This document shows positions 23,665 through 35,200 of a DNA stretch of 64,000 bases, in pieces. The stretch spans positions 9,194,187 through 9,258,186 of the forward strand of contig NC_081230.1 in assembly GCF_902713425.1 (NCBI RefSeq), in the 5' to 3' direction. The translations under genes and the position numbers were made by a program. The stretch comes from Acipenser ruthenus. Lineage: Eukaryota > Chordata > Actinopteri > Acipenseriformes > Acipenseridae. A model generated the notes under the pieces. The model had not been told where the DNA came from. It did not search any database and saw only the letters and a program-made list of their open reading frames with translations. Each line of letters begins with the position of its first letter. Position 1 is the stretch's first letter.

Positions 23665-23743
23665 TATATACCGGCGTGTTTGGAGTCGTTATCCAGGTTG
23701 GCGTGCTGAGGGGAGCAGAGCGCCGTGGAATGACTGCGTGAGT
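23665..23743 (+). promoter_or_regulatory. Candidate TATA promoter with short first exon and splice donor
   Basis: TATATA at 23665-23670 is followed at normal spacing by a likely start region near 23695, then ATG at 23730 and a strong donor GTGAGT at 23738. It would make a first exon of about 40 bases ending ATG-ACT-GC. Upstream lie CACGTG (23567) and CAATTAG-type homeobox motifs. No downstream exon was identified. It could be a distal NPFF exon, an unrelated non-coding RNA or chance. Confidence 0.35.
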
Positions 23744-25596
23744 CTCTGCTTTCTGATTTTTAATATCTTCGTTTTTCTTAAATTTCGCTTTGTCTCTCCT
23801 GTTTGTAAATAGTTTTGTCCTTTAAATAGTGATGGGAAAAGTATAGTCTCGTGAGCCTTTTGAACCATCGCTTCACCAAAAAGGTTCCCTGATCTGAGTC
23901 ACATGCAGTGCTTCGTGACACCTAGTGGTAGATCTGTACAACCCAATGTCGTGGTCTTTTTAGCCAATCGGTAACAAGTAATTTACTATCGCGTGTTTTA
24001 TCCAATCAGAGTTTTTGTTTACGGTGTACAAATGTTGTATACATGTTGTTCCATGTAATCACCACAGGGTGGCAGCATTGATCTGGAACTTGCAGTACAA
24101 ATTTCTAGGGTCCAGTTTGGAGACGGGTGCCGGTTTAATTCTGGTGTCTTGGTTATTTAGAAACTGCTTGCTTTTAAAATGTTATCAATGGTAAAATAGT
24201 TAAGAAAATAATTATTTGTAAGATTGGTGAGGGAACCTTTGTGTAAGGCCATTCTCTTCAGCTGGAATTGGTATCCTACGTTTTGGTCGAACTCATTTTA
24301 AGGGTTAATTTTTGTGGTTGATGTTTATATATCGTTTAAAGACGGCGGTTTTCATTCAGAACAGCATAATAAATATTTTCTTATTCACGGGTCAACATGG
24401 AAATGTAAAACTAAAATCACTATAGAAACGGCCACATATTCTAGTTACAACACTTTTCATCGGAAGGTAATTCTAGTCGATGAGACGATGCCAAGTTAGT
24501 TTAAAAACTGCTAGAAAGATAAACTAGGTTCTTTGCAATCCTAGGCAATGGGCAACAGTGCATTGGACACATTTATCATCTTTTACAAAACAATCCAATT
24601 CACACACATTGCATTACTGCTGGACCTTGCTGTGTAAATACACATCAATTAAATCATCTAGTATTTCCATTTATTTAATCGTGGTTATACTGATCCCTTC
24701 TAAATGTATTTATTGAGGAAGAAGTTATTTTCATTTGTCATATTTTATTATAACTGGAATCCTGTTATCAGGTGAACTGAATTTGCTGCAGTATTTTCTT
24801 AGCCTTGAAATATCGTACACTGTGTTGCTCTAGATGAAAATTCATGTTTTTAATCGGCTGCTTTTTAAAATGTATAAAAATAACGGCATGGAAGTATTTG
24901 TATTGTATAAATGTGGGCAGTGGAGTCATTAACACAGTCCTGTCCATTTTTGGATGGATTTCAATTCTATTAATGCTACATAATAATGCAGCAAACGCTA
25001 AGACTACTGCATGCACTGAAGTAGCTAAGACTTATCATTGTAAGCTGACTCATTTTTTGACCTGCCTTTTTGAAACGCAGCATAACGTGATAAATGGCAG
25101 GTTTGAAGTGTGGAGATTTACTGGATTAAATTAGACACCTTCGCTAAACATGTCAAAGGGAATTAACGACTCGGCACGCCTCTGTTTGTAAGTGAAGGAA
25201 AATAAAATCAGATTTATGGGTCCAAGTTGAGAACAAAGGCGTTCATTTAAATCTCTTTCCCCCCATGTGCAGTAAAGCACTCGCATGATTATTATAGTGT
25301 GTAGGAAGTTAAAGAAGTGACAAACAGCACTCCATTATCACGACATGTAGCGAATCCTGTTGAAAATGAATCTGTTTAATAATCCTGGACGCGCTCCGGG
25401 GAGAGGGAGTCAGCGGTGATGTAGGGGCCATCTCCGTCCCCTGGCCCCCGCTAAATGGCTTTCAAATCGGTTAAGCCTTCAAAGCTACTGGCCTCCGGTC
25501 TCCCATTAGCACTTAAAGGGGCTCTGAAGTGCATTTACAAACTTTTATCGTAATCCCCTTGCGTCTGGAGACTCGGGCACAGAGACACGGTCCGTG

Positions 25597-25604
25597 ATAT
25601 AAAA
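25597..25604 (+). promoter_or_regulatory. NPFF: NPFF TATA box
   Basis: ATATAAAA about 100 bases before the NPFF start codon, giving an expected transcription start near 25630 and a 5' UTR of roughly 70 bases. This fits a tissue-restricted neuropeptide gene. Confidence 0.6.
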
Positions 25605-25700
25605 CAGGAGTCGCGGAGTGAGAAACTGGACCGGAGGCCAGCGAGAGCGCACAGAAGAGCGAACGAACAGCAACGCAATCAAACACGTTTCATTGCACCC

Positions 25701-27276
25701 ATGGAGAGCAGGGTGCTGCTGACGGCCCTGGCCCTGGTAGTAGCTTGGGTCGACCCGGGCCAGTCCCTGGAGGAGGGCTTGGAGCCCCCGGAAACCTTCC
25801 AGATAGACCAGCAGCAGCAGAACTTCGCCCAACGGCTGCTGGAAGCCTTGGTAAGGAACTTTCTTTCCTTGTGTTTTGTTGTGACATATTGTGAATATTT
25901 GTGCAAGCTTGTTTTTTGTGCCATGTATATGTGCTTTAATTCATTTCTTGTTTCGGTGTTTCTTTCTATGAAAGTCTGTTTATATTAATGCTGAAATTCG
26001 TATAGGTGAAGGAACTCCCCATCCCTCATACTATTTATAGATCTAGCTCTCTTGATCTATCAGTTCTGAGAGCACATTGGTGTGGATTTGGGCTGACATC
26101 CAACAAGTTTCATATATAGATAGATCATTTATTTTTCCCCCTATAGTCTTTTTAAAGCTACAGTGTTTTTAAAAACCTTTTCCAAACCATTGTTTAATTT
26201 CTGTGGGTAAACTTTTGAAATGTTGTCTAGTCTAGCTTTTTCTGTCTAACATGGTGTAAGGAAACGAGTATTGCGTCTAGTTCCAAACGCACTACACGTA
26301 GCTCGGTGGCAGATTTGCTTAGCTTGAATACATAGTGACAGGTTGACTGTCAATATTACTGTATACTTCAGTAAGAGTCTGTTAATAAAAATCCGTCCAT
26401 GACTCCACGAGCGAGGAGTGTGAAGTGTGTGTGCCTGATTAGAGTCTGGGTTGGTTCTTATCCTTCATCTGGATGCGTTGGTGAAGATGTTCGTGGCACT
26501 GCATGTAAATGGAAGTCCTTGTGCTGTTTTTCCCTGCTCAGGAGAGTGAGGGGCGTTCCTCCCGGGGGGATGAGCGGGTGATGACTGCTGTGCTGCGCTC
26601 CCTGATTCACGGACCCCAGCGCTCTGGCAGGAGCCCTTCAGTCCTCTACCAGCCTCAGAGGTGAGCTGGATCCTGCATGCTCTGCGTATCTTACAAAGCT
26701 GCTGGGAGTAGAGTAGTTAAGCAATGTAGAAACAGAAAATCTATGTAACAGTGCTGCCTATTTTCTCTGGAGTGGGAAGCTGAGATCAGGCGTTATGGTA
26801 GGCTTGGGGGTCCTGTGGTTTGAGTAAGGGGCTTGTTAGCAGGAGGTTCAATCCCGGCTCAGCCACTGACTCCCTGTGTGTGACCCTGACCAAGTCACTT
26901 CACCTCCTTGTGCTCCGTCCTTCAGATGAGATGTAAAACAAACAAGGTCCTATTGGAAGTGACTCTGCAGCAGCAGTTGTGATGCATAGTTCATCCCCCT
27001 AGTCTCTTTAGATAAAAGCATCTGCTAAGTGATTTAATTTAATAATGTGGGCTTGGTGTGTCCCCAGTGGTCTTGTAAGATCAGGCTCCAGCATGCAAAG
27101 GTTCTGGTTAATCCTGTCTGCAGTGTAATACTAAACCCTTGTTTTTTGTGGCAAGGTTTGGCCGGGATGCCAGGGGAGCTGTGGGCAGCGAGGAGCGGGT
27201 AGAGTCTCTCGGCAGGGAGGCCATGCCGGCACAGTTCTGGAGCATGGCGGTGCCACAGAGATTTGGCAAGAAGTAA
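25701..27276 (+). CDS. NPFF: Neuropeptide FF precursor, complete
   Basis: The precursor yields RFamide peptides acting on NPFFR1/NPFFR2, G-protein receptors that modulate pain and opioid responses. Three coding exons (25701-25850, 26542-26660, 27156-27276) join in frame to 129 residues (human 113). A signal peptide covers about 1-22. Peptide 1 is residues 81-91, ending LYQPQRF, followed by amidation glycine and Arg (FGR). Its Arg-90 codon is split by the second intron. Peptide 2 is about 111-126, ending QFWSMAVPQRF, followed by GKK and the stop; it matches the human QFWSLAAPQRFGKK end. The mammalian FLFQPQRF is VLYQPQRF here. Both PQRF cores and both amidation and cleavage sites are intact, so two active amidated peptides are expected. 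A TATA box lies upstream and AATAAA at 27362. The start is the first ATG after the TATA and gives the signal peptide. Confidence 0.94.
26805..27040 (+). mobile_element. CORE-type SINE, copy 4, in NPFF intron 2
   Basis: A near full-length copy: B-box-like GGTTCAATCCCGGCTCAGCC, core GTGTGACCCTGACCAAGTCA, CTTCACCTCCTTGTGCTCCG, GATGAGATGTAAAAC, then the GATAAAAGCATCTGCTAAGT tail. It is one of the best copies in the window for defining the family. Confidence 0.8.
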
Positions 27277-27361
27277 ACTAAAGCAGCCGCCGTCCAGGAT
27301 ACTTGTCAAAACAGACAAGTACAAATTTCCATCCCAATACCCAGCTCAACGCACTGTACCC

Positions 27362-27367
27362 AATAAA
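27362..27367 (+). terminator. NPFF: NPFF polyadenylation signal
   Basis: AATAAA 86 bases after the stop codon. Further AATAAA-like hexamers near 27876-27888 could serve a longer transcript. Confidence 0.6.
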
Positions 27368-27654
27368 ACTGCTCGGCTGCCCCCTGTGTGTTTTGTTTTA
27401 TTTTTTACTCGTGTAGGACGGTACCTGCAAACCTGTCTTCAAAGGGGAGTCAGACACAATGAAGAGCGGTCTACAGGGTTGCTATAGAAACGGCTCGGAG
27501 TTCTGAATGGAACGTGGAATGATGGTTAATGGAGCTGTTTGCTTGTGTTCCATTTCAGACACATATATGTAGGGGGTGCCGTGGTCAGCTGTGCATTTTT
27601 ACATGTTAATGTTTAAAAGGACATGTAGAACCTTGTACCCTTTATACACATGTA

Positions 27655-27675
27655 GCGCCACCTGGTGGCCCTCAA
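27655..27675. promoter_or_regulatory. Possible CTCF-like motif
   Basis: GCGCCACCTGGTGGCCCTC resembles the CTCF core. Motif resemblance only. Confidence 0.25.
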
Positions 27676-30600
27676 CAAAACTTGAGCCCATTAGAGGTCC
27701 AGTTAGACTTTCAAAAGTTACAGCCACTAACCTTTCAGAGTTTATTATTATTTTATGTATTGTTTATAACAATGCTGTTTGTACATGTTTTCTTTTCTGG
27801 TGACAGCTTTATTCAGTTTTATCACCCAAGTGTAGCTGAACGGTTCAAGCTGATCCTGTCCGATACATGTGTTGAATAAAAAAATAAAACTCCAGTGATG
27901 AGCAATCGTTTGAAAAGTCTGGAGTGTATTTCTCCTTCTGATGTGTTGTGTGACTCTACATTTTAAAAAAAAAAAAAAAAAAACAGATAATGTCTCAAAG
28001 CCAGATGTTGGTTTTTGTCCAGGGTGGGTCCTCCACTTGCTTGATCTCTTCCAGGCAGTGGGGCTGAGGGGGGGCAGTCAGCCATTCTGTCTGGGCTGAC
28101 TGTGAGCTTGATTCCCCCTCTCTCTGTTTTGAACTGCAGTATAAACTAATGAGAATCACCGCAGTGTTATTTCTGCGGGCTGAAATCAAGCTCTCAGGAC
28201 TCTAATCCATCAGTCAGGATCGCTCTGCAACCCGATACAGAGTGGTTGAAATCATTATCAGGCTTGCATCCACAGGGAGCACTCAGTCCATTTACAGCGC
28301 GAACAAAGGTCTCTGACCCACTGCAAGTCTGCATTGCTCCATTAACGGCGTCCTTTCCTATCGCTAATCCTTTTTCCCCGAGACTTCAGGCTGACAGTAT
28401 CGGAGTAAACGAGACCAGGGAGAGTTTTGCTTGTGCAGTGTGTCAGCCCACCAGGGAGGCTGGCAATCCATGAACTGTGAACAATGTGTTTCACTCGCTG
28501 AACCGACTGTTATACCGTGTGTGCAGCGTTCCTTCACCTGGGGGGGGGGGGATAATGTATGTGTTTTATAAACTGCTTCTTTATACACAGCTGCCTACAT
28601 CACCCCTATTTTGATTACCAGATCTCAATAGCTTTAAAATGTCAATCTGGCATTATGATTTGAGTCGAATTTTCTGTGATTATTAAATAATAAATGGATT
28701 ACAGTGCTGTTTAACTCTCTTAAATTGCAGCCGTCTCCCTGTGTTAGATGCAATTTAATAAGCGTTGTAAATGCAACATCTTTTTTTTTTTTTTACTACA
28801 AGTGAAGGGATCTGAAAGGAGACGGTGATGGCACAGCTCTCCTGAATGCCAAGCTGTTCTGTCACTTGTGAAGGAGGAGGAGCTCCAGCACTGAGCTGCA
28901 GCCACAGCGGTGGTTTTAGTGTAATCCAGGGAAGCTGTTTCTTGTTTGTGAGGATCATGCCTGTAATTGGACAGCCCTGGTTCCTCTCTGTTTGGAGGGA
29001 AGATGCTATTGGCGGTGTAGAGAGAACTCCTGTGTGAAACGGCTCTGCCAGCGTTGCTATATGCTTTGTGTGTGTGTGGAATGCACTTGTGTTTTTGTGG
29101 GTGCTTCCATGGGTGCACTTCCATGAGAAATCGCCTATGATTTAATTATAAAGAGAACTGTCAAGGGATTTAATCAACCGCTGAGTAATCACCGTGCTAA
29201 TCCGACGAATCCTGTAGTTTCACAAACTCTCCTAAATGACTTCATGTTTTTTTTTTAACAGGTTGAATTTGTATTTGCTGTATCGCGTCGTTCGTTTTTA
29301 ATGTGCTCTCTGGGGTTCTGTGAAACTCTCTCCTGATCCTCCTGTGTATGAAACATGATTGTATTTGGCAGATCCTTTTTCTCCCCGCAGAGAGATTGCG
29401 TGCTGGTTGTTATGGTGACATCTGTAAAGAGAGCGAGAGAAGGAGCAGCCTGCATCATCAGTGCTGATGTAAAGGAATTTCAGCAAATTATCACAAAATG
29501 CAACAGATTGTCTTTAATTTCTACACCTCCTGGACCTACTGTCGCGTTGGAGGCGATAGGCAGGTCAAACTGAATCAAGCGAAGAGTGTAAACCACTTCC
29601 TTTCAGTGCTGTTCATAACGGCTCCAATGGAAATGCTGATCATGAACAAACAACTCAAGCAGAACAAAATCAGCCTTCACCCCAGTTCTGGATGGAGGCA
29701 AACGATAGATTTGGAGATAAGGGTCACGGGAGCTTGTTTCAAGAGATCCAGTTCCCTTCTCGCTCCTGCACGGTGACGCCCCCTAATAATATAAGAGCTT
29801 GCCAGCCTCAAGGGTCTGTCTGTGTGAATATGCTCCAGTTTCCTCAGCCTCCCTGTCCCTGGCTTCATCCTTTTAATTAAAAAAAAAACCCTTCTTAATA
29901 GTATTCAGTGCTGCAGTGCAGATAATTGTACAGCTGCCAGGGTAAATGTGAATGAAAAGAGAAGTCCGCACCCTGGCTTCAGTGTGTTATCCAGCTGCAG
30001 AGTAGGGAGGGGGGAGGGATCGGTGGTGGTGTCTGAAAGTCATTTTTTCTCCAGTGGATGATTCACAAAGTAGCTCATTTGAATTTCATCAGGACAGGGA
30101 GGTGTTTCTGACAGCTTTGCAGCAGCTGGAGCTCGCGAAGCAAAACCATTTTTTCTTGGAATGATTTGAAGGCGCTTTTTTTTTTTTTTTCAATGCAATG
30201 AGCTAGACAAGGCTGAACATTCAAACCTGGTGACAGACCACGCCGGCTAAGACTCCCTTAGAGATGTTCAGTGATCGTTGCTCACCCCACAGAGTTTGTC
30301 ATGGCATCATATCAAGATGTCACGGGCACGTGTGAAATAAAATAAATTGCTTTAATTTATTCTGATCTTTTGCTGTAATTTGCACCCTTCAGCATTTCAA
30401 CTGCTGAACAGTGTATCAAAGTATTCTCTGGAAGGCAGGAGTAATCCCATAAAGTGTGTGCTTCATTTATAATAGAAGTGTGTTTTACTAGGTTTTATGA
30501 TTCTGGTCTGGTCCCCTAGACCTTGATTAGCCCTAATATTGGACTACCTACAGTAAGGGAAGGTAGCCTAGGTCTGTGAGACCAACTGTGTCCAGGATGT

Positions 30601-31867
30601 TTCAAAAGCTGAATGCAGGTGTGGGCTGAATCTCTGAGGAGTAGTTTTCATCTTTTCATCTTGGCATACAGAGCTCCTTGTGTTTAGCTCTGGAGCTCTC
30701 ACGCTGGTGCTCGCTGGGGATTTGAAAAGTCCAATTCCCTTCTAAGTCTTCTGAGCCGTCCCCGGTCGTGAGCCCTTTTTCCCTAAACCCTTCATATCAG
30801 AGTCTGGTTACAGCCGGCCTTGCTTGTCCGGTGCTGGGATATTAATTAAATATCCGTGGGGGGCGATCCCTTCAATGGAAAGCTCTTTCATTAGAGGGCT
30901 GTCATGGCTGCTGACTCTAAGAGGTTGTGCATTAGAGTTTGGATCGGATCCACGCCAGTGATCTCCGAGCGTCTCCTGCAGCAAACAAAACTCTAAAAAT
31001 ACACGGCATTTAAAGCAAGGTGCAACAATCTGAACTTCTAGATAGGAGGAGCAATTCAAAATAAGAATAACAACAATGACACAAGTACAGCTCAGGCCAG
31101 TCGAATGCAGCCTGCTGAATCAATAAGTGATGATTTCATCTTTGCGGCAGAGGGGAGGGGAGGGGAGGTCATGTAACCTGGTCATCTTTTCATTCAAATA
31201 ATTCCACGTTCACTTAATCGTCACTGTAATAGACTTGCTGTTGGAGGAACTTGAATACATAACAATGCGGGGGTTCTGGTGTATAGAGAAGGTCCGGGTT
31301 ATTATTGTTAAAATAATGCATGAATCGTACTTCACACAAGAACCCCAGCGAAGTGAGTGCAGTGTGGGGGCAGCACTCCCTGGCATCATGAGAAAAGATT
31401 ATTTTAAAAGCTAAATCCCTGCCTGAGGCAAGCCTTGCTGATCAATAATAAAACAAAAAAGGCAAAGTCCAGAACTATGACACATCTGGCACAGAATGCA
31501 ATGCGAGGCTGATACAGAGCTAACTGGAAGAGAGGGAGGGAGGGAGGGGGTGAATGAATCCTCCATAATAGACTAGGCATGGCACTGACCCCTCGGGTAA
31601 ATCCTGCAAATTGCATCAATTCTTCTTGCATCTATTTTGGATCGTGAGGTCTCAGTTTTTGTAGATTAATTTTAGGATCTCTTAACGGACAGTAATTTGG
31701 ACATCAATTCTGTAATATTGTACAGTATTATAGAATATTTTCCTACAACTGCAAATATAGGCAATGCCTTTTAGGTGTTTCAAATACATGTTAAACCATT
31801 CGTATACACGATTCAATCAATATACTACAGGATTTTCAAAGATATCTTTATATATTAATTATTGCTT

Positions 31868-31925
31868 ACTATCTATCTATCCTATCTATCTATATCTATC
31901 TATCTATCTATCTATCTATAGATAG
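31868..31925. repeat. (TATC)n microsatellite
   Basis: About 13 imperfect ATCT units ending in a short inverted ATAGATAGATA. It lies 400 bases upstream of the PPP1R1A start codon. Confidence 0.85.
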
Positions 31926-32014
31926 ATATGAATGCAATACAACATCATGAAGTATATGCATTTTATTGTAAATGTACTGAATTTCTTTTGTGCTGGGATT
32001 GCAGTATTAGATCT

Positions 32015-32288
32015 TCAGTTAACCAATGGAGAGGGAGAGGGAGGCAGAGAGAGAGAGAGAACGAGGGGGTGGGGGTGATTGCAGGAACAGCGACACACTC
32101 AACACTGAGAGAGAGAGAGAGAGGGAGCTGAGAAACGTGGCTGGGAATTACCTGACTCCACTGACTGACACTGTGAAGAGAACAAAGGAGTGTGGTGGCA
32201 GACAGAGAGAGGCAGACAGACACTGTTCGGACACTGTGCCCCCCCCCCTCCCCCCGAACAGCTGAGTTACACAAAGGGCAGAACCATC
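32015..32288 (+). promoter_or_regulatory. PPP1R1A: PPP1R1A promoter / 5' UTR region, GA-rich
   Basis: A CCAAT box (32023-32027) is followed by two GAGA tracts (about 32045-32065 and 32107-32125) and a C-run before the start codon at 32289. No TATA box was seen. The exact transcription start is not determined. Confidence 0.4.
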
Positions 32289-35200
32289 ATGGAGACAGGC
32301 AGCCCGCGGAAGATCCAGTTCACTATGCCTCTGCTAGACTCACACCTAGACCCTGAGGCAGCTGAACAGGTGAGTCCTGAGATAGAGAGTGTGTGTGTGT
32401 GTGAGAGTGGATTACTGTGATAGGGAACGAGAGGGGGTTTTCTGTGAGGAAATATGTGTGTGAGACAGTGTGTGTGCATTTCTTCCAGTGTGTGTTGCTG
32501 TGTAAGGCTAAGCGCTTGTGTCCTTGCGTAGCGCTGATGTCTTAGAGAATATATTTTGTAGGTGTTTCTAAAGCAGGGAATGTATTTTGTAGGTGTTTCT
32601 AAAGCAGGGATTTATCATGCCCAGATATTGAAAGCTGTGTTGAATATCTGCTCCTTGGCTTCACTCTGTGCTGAGGTTTCAGATTGCATTCTGAATACTA
32701 CGTTATGGGTTCTGTAACGTTGTAACGCTGTGACGTCTGTGAAAGACGTCAGTCCCATCAACCTGGGCTTTTCTGTGTACATCTGCAGAATTGTCTTTCT
32801 CAGTCCGGGCAAACAAATGAGATCCTGCTATCCTTGGCTAAACCTAAAACTCCAGTTCCAGGTGGATTTTCAAAGTCACTGGGACACTCTACACTGCTGT
32901 TCTGAGAAACCCATTCAGAGCAAACCTGCCAGCAACAGCAACCCTCTTCCAGCACCGTCACCGCGGATCATGCAGGGCACTGCCTCTCCCCTGATGCTGT
33001 TACTGCATTACAGCGTATTATGCTTCTCCAGAAAGGGTTTTAACCTTGAGAGGACATTTAAAAAAAAAAAAAACAGCAGAATGCAGCCTCCACACAAGGG
33101 CAAGCCACACCTTATCCCTGATTGACAATAGATGTGCTTGTTTGTTTTTAATTATTATTTTTTTAAAACCAAAAGGTAGGATCTCAACTCCCCCGTCAAA
33201 TGGCCACAAAACAGACCCTTGGATCCGATGCCAATTTAAAAATACGCCTTGCAAACTGAATTGGTTCAGGGCATTTCGTTCTTCGTTTCGTCAAGCTGTG
33301 TGGGTGGCTCTGTATTAAAAGACACAACGTCGCATTTAAGAAATCAACCACTGGAGAGCGAGTATCTGTTAAACGAAATCCCGGCTCTCGTTTTTATAAA
33401 CCACAGGCATTTGGGGGCAGGGTTTGCTTGAGATATCTAATGTTGGTAGGGATGGATTCAAATCACCCGGCCTACATCCTGATGGAAGCTTTCAGGAAAT
33501 ATCAAACAACAAAACGCAGAAGAACTCTGAGAGATCGTTGATGTTGGATGATTTTATCCGTTAATCTGGCTGTGTATATGACAGACCCTTCGCTAACCCT
33601 GTCCTCGCTTGTCTGTGGAGCACAGAAAGATAGACGGGAGCCCCCCTGTCCTGATGGGAAGCAGAGACTGGTCACAAACCCTGTCTATTAATGTTCTCGG
33701 GAAACCCACCAAGTCAATGAGAGCACACAGCGGCTCGGTTCTGTTGGTGCTTCTTGAGTTTGGTTTGCACTCTGCTGTTTAACATTGTGTTCATCAAATC
33801 AAAATCATTCAGACTGAAGATTGAAACACGATTTAAAAAAAATAAATAAATAAATAAATTAAACATAAGCGAAGCCGCCAGCCCGAAAGCTGTGATGAGT
33901 TTGTTCAGCTGGGTGGCAGCAGCAGAGTTTGTGTCCAGCTACATGACTTCACTGCCTCAGTGTGATCCAGACAGTAAGAAAGCAGAGCCTGGCGCACAGC
34001 GGCCCCAGACCTGCGAGTATCCGGCAGCATTTGAGACGTGTAATCTGAGCGTTAGATTACAGACATCTATCATGCAACCGGGACCAACACGCTAAACTGT
34101 ACCTGCTTACGATATAAAAAAATTAAAAAAACAGTTTGAAGCCATGCCTGTGGAAAACGGGTCTGAAAGGCTTGTGCTTTCCATCATTACAAAGTTCTGG
34201 GAATTCGTGTACGAAAGAAATTCTGAATTTGGGTAAAGGGTTCAGGTGACCACCTGGTTTGAATCGCGCCATTTATGGACTTTCTTCATTTCCCGTAGCT
34301 TTCGCTAGGCACGAGGAGGCTTAACAGGAGGGGGAGGGGGAGGGGGAGGGGGAGGGGGTAAGCTTATTAAAACAGGCTCCCAATCCTCTCTTTAATTAGA
34401 TTTCCTTCTCTTGTTACATAAAACCAGTCGATTTTTAATTACATTTCTACATAGTGTAGTGTAACATTCCACAGCCTTGCACGTGTACATTTAGCACAAA
34501 ACCAAAGGATCCCTTTCACCCAAATAAACTAAACGTGATCAGTACGAACAAACATCAGTGATGTCACCAATATTATTTTAATTGATTGATTTCAATTTAA
34601 GCAGCGTTACAGATTCCTGTTGCCAGTTTAACCAACTGATGCATATAATAAAATAATTTAAGACAGGAAAGTATTGAAGTAAATGTTGCTGTGGTTTCAT
34701 TTGTAGCTAGTAATCACTGTTTTGAAGTATTTATCCGTGGTGCTTCTTGGTGTATTTTGGGAGGGCTATTCGTCTCTCTCTGTATTATTATTATTATTAT
34801 TATTTATTTCTTAGCAGACGCCCTTATCCAGGGCAACTTACAATTGTTACAAAATATCACATTATTTTTACACACAATTACCCATTTATACAGTTGGGTT
34901 TTTTACTGGAGCAATCTAAGTAAAGTACCTTGCTCAAGGGTACAGCAGCAGTGTCCCCCACCTGGGATTGAACCCACGACCCTCCGGTCAAGAGTCCAGA
35001 GCCCTAACCACTACGCCACACTGCTGCCTACATTAGGTATAGTTTCAGATTAATTCCAAACCTATTTGGCAGCTGGTTAATTCCAGCGAAAGACTTGCTA
35101 AATGATTTATCTTGAAGGTCAAAAGTTTCTCTTTCCAAACCCTAAACCCAGAGCTCAACAGTCCACAGGAGAATGTACTGCCTTTCACAATCTCAAAAGC

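Larger units (their letters stand above)
22555..25590. other. Intergenic MYG1-NPFF (divergent promoters)
   Basis: The MYG1 side (22555-22640) is CpG-rich, lacks a TATA box and has ETS-like TTCCGG/CGGAAG motifs, as in a housekeeping promoter. The middle holds AT-rich sequence, a SINE fragment (23336) and a TATA-containing candidate promoter at 23665 (separate entry). No PFDN5, the human neighbour of MYG1, could be found. Confidence 0.5.
27370..32014. other. Intergenic NPFF-PPP1R1A, no gene recognised
   Basis: About 4.6 kb without convincing exons. Much of 28.2-31.3 kb is free of recognisable repeats and moderately complex, with homopolymer runs (27963, 28781, 30177) and a TATC tract at 31870. 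It could hold regulatory elements, but sequence alone cannot show that. Confidence 0.5.

Noticed and set aside
22555-25590. PFDN5, the human neighbour of MYG1
   Set aside because: Looked for on both strands in the expected position and found no prefoldin-like exon.
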